This document shows, piece by piece, positions 23,844-36,262 of a DNA stretch of 49,582 nt. A model generated the notes under the pieces. It made no database searches. It had not been told where the DNA came from and saw only the letters and a list, made by a program, of their open reading frames with translations. Both the position numbers and the translations under genes were made by a program. This DNA is from Thiobacillus sp. UBA3361 (GTDB taxonomy: Bacteria > Pseudomonadota > Gammaproteobacteria > Burkholderiales > Thiobacillaceae): the NCBI GenBank assembly GCA_002360535.1, contig DEQR01000061.1:1-49582 (forward strand), read 5' to 3'. The stretch's first letter is position 1; each line of letters begins with the position of its first letter.

Positions 23844-25223
23844 ATGATGCATAGAAGACAAGTACTGAAGACCGCCCTGCTGACCCCCTTGGTGTTGGCG
23901 CTGTCATTGACCAGCGGGCAGGCCAATAGCGCCGTGGGTGCCCCCGAGAAGCCCGACCTGAAATTCGGCTTCATCAAGCTCACCGACATGGCCCCCCTGG
24001 CCATCGCCTACGAGAAGCGCTTCTTCGAGGATGAAGGCCTGTATGTGACCCTGGAGGCCCAGGCCAACTGGAAGGTGCTGCTGGACCGGGTCATTACCGG
24101 TGAGCTGGACGGCGCCCACATGCTGGCGGGCCAGCCCCTGGGCGCTACCATCGGCTACGGCACCAAGGCCGACATCGTCACTGCCTTCTCCATGGACCTG
24201 AACGGCAACGGTATCACCGTCTCCAAGCCGGTCTGGGAAGAGATGAAGAAGAACATCCCCAAGGGCGCCGATGGCAAGCCCGTGCACCCCGTGAAGGCGG
24301 ATGCGCTGAAGCCGGTGATCGATGCCTACAAGGCCCAGGGCAAGCCCTTCAAGATGGGCATGGTGTTCCCGGTCTCCACCCACAACTACGAACTGCGCTA
24401 CTGGCTGGCCGCCGGCGGCATCCACCCCGGCTACTACGCGCCGGACAAGGGCGACACCAGCGGCCAGATCAAGGCCGACGCCTTCCTGTCCGTGACCCCG
24501 CCGCCCCAGATGCCCGCCACCCTGGAAGCCGGCACCATCAACGGCTATTGCGTGGGCGAGCCCTGGAACCAGCAGGCCGTGTTCAAGGGTATCGGCGTGC
24601 CGGTGATCACCGACTACGAAATCTGGAAGAACAACCCGGAGAAGGTCTTCGGCGTCTCCAAGGCCTGGGCGGACAAGTACCCCAACACCCACATCCGCAC
24701 CGTGAAGGCCATGATCCGCGCCGCCAAGTGGCTGGACGAGAACAACAACGCCAACCGCGTCGCCGCCTCCCGCATCCTGGCCAAGCCCAACTACGTGGGC
24801 GCCGACGTGGACGTGATCGACAACTCCATGACCGGCACCTTCGAGTACGAGAAGGGTGACAAGCGCGCCGTGCCCGACTTCAACGTGTTCTTCCGCTACA
24901 ACGCGACGTACCCGTACTACTCGGATGCGGTCTGGTACCTGACCCAGATGCGCCGCTGGGGCCAGATCGCCGAGTACAAACCCGACAGCTGGTACATGGA
25001 CATCGCCAAGAAGGTGTACCGCCCGGACATCTACGCCCTGGCGGCCAAGGAGTTGATCGCCGAAGGCAAGATGAAGGCCAGCGACTTCCCCGACTTCGCC
25101 AAGGAAAGCGGCTACAAGCCGCCCCAGAAGGAGTTCATCGACGGCGTCACCTATGACGGCAAGAAGCCCAACGCCTATCTGAGCCAGTTCAAGATCGGCC
25201 TGAAAGGCAAGGACAAGCCGTAA
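23844..25223 (+). CDS. nrtA: Nitrate ABC transporter substrate-binding protein (NrtA/CmpA family)
   Basis: The 459-residue periplasmic binding protein starts with MMHRRQVLKTALL and a hydrophobic stretch; the RRxxLK pattern fits a Tat signal. Family marks are LKFGFIKLTDMAPLAIAYEK, TGELDGAHMLAGQPLG, GYCVGEPWNQQAVFKG and WYLTQMRRWGQI. ATG 23844 follows GGAG with suitable spacing; a TTG at 23832 is open in frame but would disturb that site. It is the first gene after the attenuator and is followed by a strong hairpin that may raise its mRNA relative to nrtB and nrtD. Specificity could also include nitrite, cyanate or bicarbonate; linkage to nasT/nasS favours nitrate. Confidence 0.92.
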   Translation: MMHRRQVLKTALLTPLVLALSLTSGQANSAVGAPEKPDLKFGFIKLTDMAPLAIAYEKRFFEDEGLYVTLEAQANWKVLLDRVITGELDGAHMLAGQPLGATIGYGTKADIVTAFSMDLNGNGITVSKPVWEEMKKNIPKGADGKPVHPVKADALKPVIDAYKAQGKPFKMGMVFPVSTHNYELRYWLAAGGIHPGYYAPDKGDTSGQIKADAFLSVTPPPQMPATLEAGTINGYCVGEPWNQQAVFKGIGVPVITDYEIWKNNPEKVFGVSKAWADKYPNTHIRTVKAMIRAAKWLDENNNANRVAASRILAKPNYVGADVDVIDNSMTGTFEYEKGDKRAVPDFNVFFRYNATYPYYSDAVWYLTQMRRWGQIAEYKPDSWYMDIAKKVYRPDIYALAAKELIAEGKMKASDFPDFAKESGYKPPQKEFIDGVTYDGKKPNAYLSQFKIGLKGKDKP

Positions 25224-25248
25224 CGCCAGCCAGACCTTCATTGCGACA

Positions 25249-25276
25249 CCGCCCCGTATCAAGGGGTACGGGGCGG
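25249..25276 (+). repeat. Stem-loop between nrtA and nrtB
   Basis: CCGCCCCGTA and TACGGGGCGG form a perfect 10-pair stem with an eight-base loop. No T-tract follows. Its place between binding-protein and permease genes suggests mRNA 3'-end protection or processing that keeps nrtA mRNA in excess. Confidence 0.7.
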
Positions 25277-25304
25277 ACGCAAAGACGAATCAAAAGGAAT
25301 GACC

Positions 25305-26294
25305 ATGATCGCCACCCTCACCAGCCTCCGCCAGAACCCCGCCAGCCTGATGCCCAGCGCGGCCCAGGTCGCACAGTTCGCCAAGGGCCTCATGCTGCCC
25401 CTCATCGGCATCGTCCTGTTCCTGTTCATCTGGCACAACGTCGCCCAGCTCATCGATACCTCCCTGGGCAAGTTCCCCGGCCCCACCCAGGTATGGGAGC
25501 AATCCACCAATCTGATTGCCGAGCACAACGAGGAACGCCAGCGGGCCGTGGAATTCTACGAACGCCAAGAAGCGCGCAACGCCGAGACCCTGGCGGCCGA
25601 CCCCAGCGCGGAGGTGACCATCCGCCCCTACACCGGCAAGCGCACCTTCCTGGACCAGATATTCACAAGCCTCTACACCGTCATGGCCGGCTTCATCCTG
25701 GCCTCCATGATCGCCGTTCCCCTGGGCATCCTCATCGGCCTGAACGAGGCGGTCTATGCCGCCTTCAACCCCCTCATCCAGCTGTTCAAGCCGGTTTCAC
25801 CCCTGGCCTGGCTGCCTCTGGTGACCATGGTGGTGAGCGCGGTGTACGTCACCAACGACCCCCTGTTCTCCAAGTCCTTCCTCAACTCCATGTTCACGGT
25901 GCTCTTGTGCTGCCTGTGGCCCACGGTGGTGAACACCGCCGTAGGCGTGGCCAACGTCAGCAAGGACCTGCTAAACGTAAGCAAGGTACTGAGCCTGCCC
26001 CCCCTCACCCACACCTTCAAGATCGTGCTGCCCTCCGCCCTGCCCCTCATGTTCACCGGCCTGCGCCTGTCCCTGGGCATCGCCTGGATGGTGCTCATCG
26101 CCGCCGAGATGCTGGCCCAGAACCCGGGCCTGGGTAAGTTCGTGTGGGACGAGTTCCAGAACGGCAGCTCCAATTCCCTCTCCCGCATCATGGTGGCTGT
26201 GCTGGCCATTGGCTTCATCGGCTTCCTGCTGGACCGCTCCATGCTGTTCCTGCAGCGCTGGGTAAGCTGGGACAAGAACGCGGTGTTGCGGTGA
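25305..26294 (+). CDS. nrtB: Nitrate ABC transporter permease
   Basis: The 329-residue inner-membrane permease has a first membrane segment near residue 25-45, a long loop, and a BPD_transp_1 core with about five further segments. The EAA loop region is seen around LNVSKVLSLPPLTHTFKIVL followed by PSALPLMFTGLRLSLGIAWM, typical of NrtB/SsuC-type permeases. The loop from residue 60 to 115 is rich in Glu, Arg and Ala and longer than usual. ATG 25305 is chosen because AAAAGGA then lies about seven bases upstream; ATG 25299 would be too close. Confidence 0.9.
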   Translation: MIATLTSLRQNPASLMPSAAQVAQFAKGLMLPLIGIVLFLFIWHNVAQLIDTSLGKFPGPTQVWEQSTNLIAEHNEERQRAVEFYERQEARNAETLAADPSAEVTIRPYTGKRTFLDQIFTSLYTVMAGFILASMIAVPLGILIGLNEAVYAAFNPLIQLFKPVSPLAWLPLVTMVVSAVYVTNDPLFSKSFLNSMFTVLLCCLWPTVVNTAVGVANVSKDLLNVSKVLSLPPLTHTFKIVLPSALPLMFTGLRLSLGIAWMVLIAAEMLAQNPGLGKFVWDEFQNGSSNSLSRIMVAVLAIGFIGFLLDRSMLFLQRWVSWDKNAVLR

Positions 26295-26295
26295 C

Positions 26296-26321
26296 GGCGG
26301 ATGACGCTTCGCTGATCCGCC
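26296..26321. repeat. REP-like palindrome between nrtB and nrtD
   Basis: GGCGGAT and ATCCGCC pair around GACGCTTCGCTG, followed by CTACGG. This resembles the widespread GGCGGATGA...TCATCCGCCCTACG extragenic repeat of proteobacteria. It starts two bases after the nrtB stop codon. Confidence 0.7.
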
Positions 26322-26351
26322 CTACGGAATCGAGAAACAGGAGTACACAAC

Positions 26352-27209
26352 ATGAATAGCTATCTTCAGCTCTCCGAAGTCTGCATCGACTTTCCCACCC
26401 CCAAGGGCCCCTTCCGCGCCCTGGACAAGGTCAGCCTGGACATCGCCCAGGGCGAATTCGTCAGCCTCATCGGCCACTCCGGCTGCGGTAAATCGACGGT
26501 GCTGAACATCGTCGCCGGCCTCTACCAGGCCACCGAGGGCGGCGTACTGCTGGAGGACAAGGAAGTCAACAGCCCCGGCCCCGAGCGGGCGGTGGTGTTC
26601 CAGAACCACTCTTTGCTGCCCTGGCTGACCGCCTACGAAAACGTCGAACTGGCCGTCAAGCGCGTCTTCAAGGGTAAAAAGACAAAGGCGGAGATGAAGG
26701 CCTGGATCGAGCACAACCTGCACCTGGTGCACATGGACCACGCCATGCACAAGCGCCCGGACGAGATCTCCGGCGGCATGAAGCAGCGCGTCGGCATCGC
26801 CCGTGCCTTGGCCATGGAACCCAAGGTGCTGCTCATGGACGAACCCTTCGGCGCCCTGGACGCCCTGACCCGCGCCCACTTGCAGGACTCCCTGATGGAT
26901 ATCCACCGGGCACTGGGCAACACGGTGATCATGATCACCCACGACGTGGACGAGGCCGTGCTGCTGTCCGACCGCATCGTCATGATGACCAACGGCCCGG
27001 CGGCCACCATCGGCGAGATCCTGACCATCGACCTGGAGCGGCCGCGCAGGCGCGTGGAGCTGTCCGACGACACCCACTACAACCACCTGCGCCACGAAGT
27101 GCTGGCCTTCCTGTACGAGCGGCAGCGCAAGGTGGAGGACATCGGCAGCGCAAAAAAGTCGCGTGAGGCCGGCTCGGACAGCAAACCCAAGCTGGCCAGG
27201 ACAGCCTGA
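26352..27209 (+). CDS. nrtD: Nitrate ABC transporter ATP-binding protein
   Basis: The 285-residue ATPase energises nitrate import from the cytoplasmic side. All ABC motifs are present: Walker A GHSGCGKST, Q-loop VVFQNHSLLPWL, signature ISGGMKQRVGIARAL, Walker B VLLMDEPFGALDAL and the switch His in MITHDVDEAVLL. Length matches single-domain NrtD; there is no NrtC-type fusion of ATPase and binding domain in the locus. The ribosome site AGGAG precedes the ATG. A Lys/Ser-rich C-terminal tail of about 25 residues follows the domain. Confidence 0.93.
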   Translation: MNSYLQLSEVCIDFPTPKGPFRALDKVSLDIAQGEFVSLIGHSGCGKSTVLNIVAGLYQATEGGVLLEDKEVNSPGPERAVVFQNHSLLPWLTAYENVELAVKRVFKGKKTKAEMKAWIEHNLHLVHMDHAMHKRPDEISGGMKQRVGIARALAMEPKVLLMDEPFGALDALTRAHLQDSLMDIHRALGNTVIMITHDVDEAVLLSDRIVMMTNGPAATIGEILTIDLERPRRRVELSDDTHYNHLRHEVLAFLYERQRKVEDIGSAKKSREAGSDSKPKLARTA

Positions 27210-27251
27210 AACAGGGCGAGTTCACACCAAACCACCCCACGGAGAACCCGC

Positions 27252-28394
27252 ATGTCCGAATCCGCCCCGCCCGCCCGGAAGCTGCGCGTCGGCTTCATCC
27301 CCCTTACCGACTGCGCGCCACTGGTGATGGCCGCCGCCAAGGGCTTCGACCGCAAGCACGGCTTCGAGCTGGTGCTGTCCCGCGAGCCCTCCTGGGCGGC
27401 CATCCGCGACAAGCTGATGAGCGGCGAGCTGGACGCGGCGCACATGCTCTACGGCATGGTCTATGGGGTGCAGATGGGCATCGGCGGTCTGCAACAGGAC
27501 ATGGCCGTGCTGATGACCCTCAACCGCAACGGCCAGGCCATCACCCTGTCGCGGCGGCTGAGCGACCGGGGCGTCTGCGACGGCGCCTCGCTGGCCCGCG
27601 CGGTGCGCGACGACCCGCGCCGCCACACCTTCGCCCAGACCTTCCCCACCGGCACGCACGCCATGTGGCTCTACTACTGGCTGGCCAGCCACGGCATCCA
27701 CCCCTTCGATGACGTCAACAACGTGGTGGTGCCGCCGCCGCAGATGGTAAGCAACCTGGCGGTGGGCAACGTCGATGGCTACTGCGCCGGCGAGCCCTGG
27801 AACGCCCTGGCCATCGAGCGCGGCGCCGGCTTCACCGTGGCCGCCACCCAGGACATCTGGCCGGACCATCCGGAAAAGGTGCTGGCCTGCACCCGCGCCT
27901 GCGTGGACCGGCAACCCGATCTCGCCCGCGCCCTGGTGATGGCCGTTCTGGAGGCGGCCCGCGATCTGGACACCACCGCCGGCCGCGACCAGGCGGCGCA
28001 CCTGCTGGCCCGGCCGGAATACGTGGACGTCCCGCGGGCGCTGATCCAGGACCGCCTGCACGGCCGCTACGACGACGGCCTCGGCCGGCGCTGGATCGAT
28101 CCGCATGCCCTGAGCTTCTTCGACGACGGCGCGGTCACCTATCCCTGGCTGTCGGACGGCATGTGGTTCCTCACCCAGCAGTGGCGCTGGGGCCTGCTGG
28201 ACCAGGAACCGAATTACCTTGCCGTGGCCCGCCGCGTCAATCAGACCGCCCTCTACCGCGAGGCCGCCGACCGGCTGGGCGTCCCCCTCCCGGACTCGGA
28301 CCTGCGCGCCTCGAAGCTGATGGATGGGAAGGTGTGGGATGGCAGCGATCCACGGGCCTATGCCGCCTCTTTCGAGGCGCCGGTGGCGGCCTGA
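27252..28394 (+). CDS. nasS: NasS-like cytoplasmic nitrate sensor (NrtA paralogue without signal peptide)
   Basis: The 380-residue protein is a clear paralogue of NrtA (LRVGFIPLTDCAPLVMAAAK, SGELDAAHMLYGMVYG, GYCAGEPWNALAIERG, WFLTQQWRWGLL), but its N terminus is short and polar (MSESAPPARK) with no signal peptide, so it should stay in the cytoplasm. That is the NasS type: without nitrate it holds NasT, and on binding nitrate or nitrite it releases NasT to act on leader RNA. It ends the operon that starts at the attenuator, 3.8 kb from nasT, rather than next to nasT as in many species. A terminator follows at 28432. Confidence 0.85.
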   Translation: MSESAPPARKLRVGFIPLTDCAPLVMAAAKGFDRKHGFELVLSREPSWAAIRDKLMSGELDAAHMLYGMVYGVQMGIGGLQQDMAVLMTLNRNGQAITLSRRLSDRGVCDGASLARAVRDDPRRHTFAQTFPTGTHAMWLYYWLASHGIHPFDDVNNVVVPPPQMVSNLAVGNVDGYCAGEPWNALAIERGAGFTVAATQDIWPDHPEKVLACTRACVDRQPDLARALVMAVLEAARDLDTTAGRDQAAHLLARPEYVDVPRALIQDRLHGRYDDGLGRRWIDPHALSFFDDGAVTYPWLSDGMWFLTQQWRWGLLDQEPNYLAVARRVNQTALYREAADRLGVPLPDSDLRASKLMDGKVWDGSDPRAYAASFEAPVAA

Positions 28395-28431
28395 GGCATC
28401 CTGCCGAAACCGCAGTCTCCAATCGAAAGTT

Positions 28432-28464
28432 GGCGTCCCCCTCCCCCGGCGGACGCCGTTTTTT
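28432..28464 (+). terminator. Intrinsic terminator of the nrt-nasS operon
   Basis: GGCGTCC and GGACGCC form a seven-pair stem with a 12-base loop, followed by G and six T. It begins 38 bases after the nasS stop. Confidence 0.85.
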
Positions 28465-28745
28465 AGGGGTCCGCGGACGCCGGCCCGCACCATCGCCGGC
28501 CAAGGACGGCCCGCCAGGCACCAATCGGGTGCATTCACGCCGCCGTAATTCGCCTGCATGGCCGCCTTGAGGCAGAATCACTACTAGGAAAAACGAGTGG
28601 GTCGCAGATAAGAAAAGCCAGCCACTCACGGGGGGCACGCGCCCCCCACGATCCGAAGCCGCCCTTCAGGTGGGTAGAAACAATTAAGAAGTCTTCACGA
28701 AAGTCCGTTGATGCACTGGGATGGTCATTTTTCCGAGGAAAGACA
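28465..28745. other. Non-coding region before the FIST signalling operon
   Basis: No gene is seen. A perfect seven-pair palindrome (GGGGGGC, loop ACGC, GCCCCCC) lies at 28630-28647. An AT-richer stretch at 28676-28745 probably holds the promoter of the next operon, but I cannot assign boxes. GAGGAAAG just before ATG 28746 is its ribosome site. Confidence 0.5.
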
Positions 28746-29042
28746 ATGCAGGTCACGCTGGTCCATGTCCGTGTCAAACCCGAAGCCGTGGACGACTTCA
28801 TCGAAGCCTGTCGGCTGAACCACCTGCAATCCGTCGGGGAAGCCGGCAACCGTCGCTTCGATATCCTTCGGGATGCTGCCGATCCCACCCGCTTCATCCT
28901 CTACGAGGCCTATGACAGCGCCGAGGCAGCCGCCGCCCACAAGGAGACGGCCCACTACCTCGCCTGGCGAGACGCGGTGGCGGAGATGATGGCCGAGCCT
29001 CGCCGGGGCGTGAGATACGACGGACTTTTCCCGAGGGGCTGA
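28746..29042 (+). CDS. ABM-fold (LsrG/YgiN-like) small monooxygenase or isomerase
   Basis: The 98-residue protein has the dimeric ferredoxin-like fold of the antibiotic-biosynthesis-monooxygenase family: VTLVHVRVKPEAVDDFIEAC, RRFDILRDAADPTRFILYEAY and TAHYLAWRDAV fit LsrG and YgiN relatives of about 95-105 residues. Members are quinol monooxygenases or, like LsrG, isomerases of phosphorylated autoinducer-2. It is the first gene of a four-gene run; the FIST gene follows after 4 bases. The substrate is unknown, and a link to signal breakdown is only inferred from its neighbours. Confidence 0.8.
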   Translation: MQVTLVHVRVKPEAVDDFIEACRLNHLQSVGEAGNRRFDILRDAADPTRFILYEAYDSAEAAAAHKETAHYLAWRDAVAEMMAEPRRGVRYDGLFPRG

Positions 29043-29046
29043 TCCC

Positions 29047-30156
29047 ATGAATATCCTGGTGGAACGCGAGGCGGAGGCACAAGGACTGCGTGGCCTGCTG
29101 GATCGGATGGAGGCCGACCCGGCCGTGGGGTCGGTGCTGGTGCTGGCGGTCGACGGCAATGGCTGGACGCCGGAGGATGTGGACGACATCCTGAAGCGTG
29201 CCGGCAAACCCGTCTTCGGTGGGGTCTTTCCCCAGGTGCTGCACGGGGCCGAGCGGATGGAGAAGGGCATCGTGGCCCTCGGTCTCCCGGTGGCGGTGCA
29301 AGTGGCGACGATCGGCGGCCTGTCCGATCCCGACACGGATTTCGAGTCGTCGGTGAACGAGGCCTTTCCGGATGCCCTGGAGGCCGGCACCATGTTCGTG
29401 CTGGTGGACGGCTTTTCCCGACGCATCAGCGCCCTCATCGATGCCCTGTTCAACAATTTCGGGCTGTCCATCAACTACCTGGGCGGCGGCGGCGGTTCGC
29501 TCAGTCTGGTCCAGAAGCCTTGCGTCATCACGCCGGACGGACTGAAGCAGGATGTCGCCTTGCTGGCCTACACGGACACCCCCAGCGGCATAGGCGTCGC
29601 CCATGGCTGGCAGCCCATTGCCGGCGCCTGCCGGGTGACCGAGGCGGCCGGTAACGTGGTGGTCAGCCTGGATTGGCGGCCTGCCTTCGACGTTTACAGG
29701 GAGATCGTCGAGTCCCACACGAGCCAGCGCTTCACCGGCGACAACTTCTTTTCCATTGCCAAGGCCTATCCCCTGGGCATCGCCAAGCTGGGCACCGAGG
29801 TCATCGTGCGGGACCCCATCATGGCCGACGGCGGCAAGCTGGTATGCGTGGGGGAGGTGCCCACGGGGGCCTTCGTGCATGTCCTGAACGGCAACCGGGA
29901 CACCCTGGTTGCCGCCGCCGGCCAGGCGCGGAGCAACGCCGTGGCCTCGATGGATGGAAGGCGCCCTGAAATGGAACTGTTCGTGGATTGCATCTCCAGG
30001 GTGTTGTTCCTGGAGAACGAATTCGGCCTGGAGATGGAGGCGGCCCGCCTGCCGGGTCTGCCCATGGTGGGCGTCCTCAGCATCGGCGAGATCGCCAACA
30101 GCGGCCAGGACTATCTGGAGTTCTACAACAAGACGTCCGTGGTGGCGCTGATCTGA
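29047..30156 (+). CDS. FIST-domain sensory protein (NosP-like)
   Basis: The 369-residue soluble protein has a FIST N domain (about 15-190; GGVFPQVLHGAERMEKGIVA, DALFNNFGLSINYLGGGGG) and a FIST C domain (about 205-345; YPLGIAKLGTEVIVRDPIM, GALFAH-type end LPMVGVLSIGEIAN). FIST proteins sense small ligands; the NosP branch binds haem and senses nitric oxide, and is encoded next to a multi-PAS hybrid kinase (NahK), as here. Haem binding cannot be shown from sequence alone; amino-acid sensing is an alternative. It lies 4 bases after the ABM gene and 10 before the kinase. Confidence 0.85.
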   Translation: MNILVEREAEAQGLRGLLDRMEADPAVGSVLVLAVDGNGWTPEDVDDILKRAGKPVFGGVFPQVLHGAERMEKGIVALGLPVAVQVATIGGLSDPDTDFESSVNEAFPDALEAGTMFVLVDGFSRRISALIDALFNNFGLSINYLGGGGGSLSLVQKPCVITPDGLKQDVALLAYTDTPSGIGVAHGWQPIAGACRVTEAAGNVVVSLDWRPAFDVYREIVESHTSQRFTGDNFFSIAKAYPLGIAKLGTEVIVRDPIMADGGKLVCVGEVPTGAFVHVLNGNRDTLVAAAGQARSNAVASMDGRRPEMELFVDCISRVLFLENEFGLEMEAARLPGLPMVGVLSIGEIANSGQDYLEFYNKTSVVALI

Positions 30157-30166
30157 CCTACCCACC

Positions 30167-34299
<4,133 letters not shown>

Positions 34300-34303
<4 letters not shown>

Positions 34304-35181
34304 CCCGCCTGCTGGTGGTCGATGATGAACCCATCAACCGCATGATCATCGAGGAAACCCTCGCCTCCGCCGGCTACCAGATCGACCAGGCCGAAGACGG
34401 GGACATCGCCTGGGACATGATCCGGGTGAATCCATACGACGCGATCATTCTCGACCGCATCATGCCCAGACTGGACGGACTGGAACTGCTCCGCCGCGTC
34501 AAGGCGGACCCGCGCCGGACCATGCTGCCGGTCATCATGCAGACCGCGGCCAGCACCCAGCAGCAGATACTGGAGGGGATGGAGGCCGGCGCCCATTACT
34601 ACCTGACCAAGCCCTACGAGCCCAAGGTGCTGCGCATGCTGGTCGGCACCGTCGTCGCCGAACTTGCCGAAAAGACGCGACTGAAGGAGGCCAGTGCCCA
34701 CCTCCAGGGGACCCTGGCCCTGTTCGAGCGCGGCGAACTGCGGTTCCGCACCCTCGACGAGGCGCGCCATATCGCCGCGGGGCTGGCGGACCTTTGCCGC
34801 GAAGGCACCCGCGCGGATACCGGGCTGCTGGAGTTGCTGGTCAACGCCATCGAACACGGCAATCTTGGAATTACCTACCGGGAGAAGTCGCGGCTGCGCC
34901 TCGAGGGGCAATGGGAAACCGAGGTGGAACGACGTCTGTCCGTGCCGCCCTGGTCCTCCCGTCGCGCGCGGCTGTCCTTCCGGCGGGACGGCGACAGCAT
35001 GGAATTCACCATCATCGATCAGGGCGAGGGCTTCGATTGGCGCCCCTACCTCACCTTCGATCCCGCGCGCGCGTTTGATCTCAACGGTCGCGGCATCGCC
35101 ATGGCCAACATGATGAGCTTCGCCTCCATCGAGTACCAAGGCAATGGCAACACTGTCATCGCCCGCACGCCGGCGGCCTGA
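34300..35181 (+). CDS. Receiver-HATPase (RsbW-like) response regulator
   Basis: The 293-residue protein has an N-terminal receiver (1-122; VVDDEPINRMI, acceptor D52 in ILDRIMPRLDG, Lys in YYLTKPYEP), a helical linker, and a C-terminal GHKL ATPase fold (about 165-290; LLELLVNAIEHGNLG as N-box, DQGEGFDW and GRGIAMANM as G-boxes). This is the RsbW/SpoIIAB type found in anti-sigma serine kinases, so the output may be phosphorylation or sequestration of an anti-anti-sigma protein rather than DNA binding. The start overlaps the hybrid kinase stop (ATGA). It is the likely final receiver of the relay. Confidence 0.88.
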
Positions 35182-35257
35182 GTCAGCAGCAATCATCAGA
35201 CGGTCATCAAACGGCTTGGGGTCGAATGCCCCCATCCTGGGCCGTATGAAGCAGACG

Positions 35258-35353
35258 TTCGCGAACGGCCACAATCGGAAAAGTGGAAAGGCCGACTACT
35301 CCCCGGGACAGCAACGAGTTCACTGCATACCGCCAAGTGAAACCGTGGTCTGA
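35258..35353 (+). repeat. Left flanking repeats of the toxin-antitoxin module
   Basis: Element A (about 35258-35299; CGAACGGCCACAATCGG) and element B (35337-35353; GTGAAACCGTGGTCTGA) recur, in the order B then A, on the right flank at 36074-36148. B shares 13 identical bases with its partner. The 35182-35434 gap holds no other gene. Confidence 0.55.
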
Positions 35354-35375
35354 TGCCTGTCACTTTCTGAGCGGG

Positions 35376-35420
35376 TTGCATTGAGCTCCATGCACCGCTA
35401 GAGTCTTACCGTCGTCTTAC
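35376..35420 (+). promoter_or_regulatory. Promoter and candidate operator of the toxin-antitoxin module
   Basis: TTGCAT, 17 bases, TAGAGT gives a good sigma-70 promoter (35376-35404). GTCTTAC occurs twice with 11-base spacing (35403-35409 and 35414-35420), overlapping the end of the -10, which suits binding of an AbrB-type antitoxin dimer on one DNA face. Confidence 0.6.
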
Positions 35421-35434
35421 ACAATGGAGCCCCC

Positions 35435-35695
35435 ATGGAAACCACAAGGCTGTCGAGCAAGGGGCAGATCATCCTGCCCAAGTCCATCCGCTCCGCCCAC
35501 CAATGGGAACCCGGCGTCGAGTTCCAGGTGGAGGATACGGCGGACGGGGTATTGCTGCGCCCGGTGAAGGCCTTCAAGCAAACCAGCCTGGAAGAGGTCA
35601 TCGGCTGCACCGGCTACAAGGGGCCCAGCAAGTCGGTGGAGGACATGGAGGCGGCCATCGCCGCGGGCGTCAAGGCGAATCATGGTCGCCCATGA
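35435..35695 (+). CDS. vapB: AbrB/MazE-fold antitoxin of a VapBC pair
   Basis: The 86-residue protein begins with the swapped-hairpin DNA-binding motif LSSKGQIILPKSIRSAHQW and continues EPGVEFQVEDTADGVLLRPV, typical of AbrB-type antitoxins. The C-terminal half (SLEEVIGCTGYKGPSKSVED) should be the toxin-binding part. The gene starts after GGAG and its stop overlaps the toxin start by 4 bases (ATGA), the usual antitoxin-first arrangement. Autoregulation through the GTCTTAC pair upstream is expected for the family. Confidence 0.9.
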   Translation: METTRLSSKGQIILPKSIRSAHQWEPGVEFQVEDTADGVLLRPVKAFKQTSLEEVIGCTGYKGPSKSVEDMEAAIAAGVKANHGRP

Positions 35696-36075
35696 TTGCC
35701 ATCGACACCAACGTCCTGGTGCGTCTGCTGACCGGTGACGATCCGGACCAGACCAAACGTGCCGCGGCCCTGTTCGCTAGCAACGACATCCTTATTCCCA
35801 AGACTGTCCTGCTGGAGACGGAATGGGTGCTGCGCTACGGCTATGAACTGACGCCGGATGCCGTTCTCTCGGCATTTCGCAAGGCTCTGGGCTTGCCCAG
35901 GGTGACGGTGGAAGATGCCCCCGCCGTAGTCGAGGCCTTGGCGCGTTACGCGGGCGGCATGGATTTCGCCGATGCCTTACACCTGTCTTCCGCAACCAAA
36001 ACCAAGGCCTTCGCCACCTTCGATGCCCGGTTGAAGAAACGGGCCGGCAGGCAGGCCACCGTCAGACTGCTGTGA
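35692..36075 (+). CDS. vapC: PIN-domain ribonuclease toxin
   Basis: The 127-residue PIN-domain protein keeps the four acidic residues of the metal site: D5 (MIAIDTNVLVRLL), E42 (LLETEWVL), D94 (DFADALHL) and D111 (FATFDARL). VapC toxins cut tRNA or rRNA when freed from VapB; the target here is unknown. Length and motif spacing are normal, so it looks functional. The stop codon lies inside the right-hand copy of a repeat also found upstream of the promoter. Confidence 0.92.
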   Translation: MIAIDTNVLVRLLTGDDPDQTKRAAALFASNDILIPKTVLLETEWVLRYGYELTPDAVLSAFRKALGLPRVTVEDAPAVVEALARYAGGMDFADALHLSSATKTKAFATFDARLKKRAGRQATVRLL

Positions 36076-36148
36076 AAAACCGTGGTCTGAGCCCAGTGCC
36101 GTTTCCACGAACAACCATAATCGGGAAAGCGAAAACACGCTGACTGAT
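36074..36148 (+). repeat. Right flanking repeats of the toxin-antitoxin module
   Basis: GTGAAAAACCGTGGTCTGA (from 36072) shares AACCGTGGTCTGA with 35341-35353. A diverged copy of element A (CGAACAACCATAATCGGG, about 36107-36148) follows. Order and strand are given under the left flank. Confidence 0.55.
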
Positions 36149-36217
36149 TGGCAGACATTACCCCCAATCCACCCAACTCCAGCAGAGCGGATGGGTCAAT
36201 TGGTGGTCCGGCTCAAT

Positions 36218-36230
36218 GGGGTCTGACCCC
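36218..36230. repeat. GGGGTC-T-GACCCC palindrome
   Basis: This 13-base palindrome in CAATGGGGTCTGACCCCACC resembles short repeats often seen beside REP-associated transposase genes. It lies 33 bases beyond the RND gene stop and may also serve as a weak terminator. The 36076-36262 gap has no gene. Confidence 0.5.
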
Positions 36231-36262
36231 ACCATTTCCAACTATCGCCAGGCTCTGCCGCC

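Noticed and set aside
26352..28394. NrtC-type fusion of ATPase and binding domain
   Set aside because: The ATPase gene ends normally and the NrtA-like protein has its own start and ribosome site, so these are separate nrtD and nasS genes.
36218..36230. Remnant of a REP-associated transposase element
   Set aside because: Only the short palindrome is present; no transposase fragment or matching partner is visible nearby.
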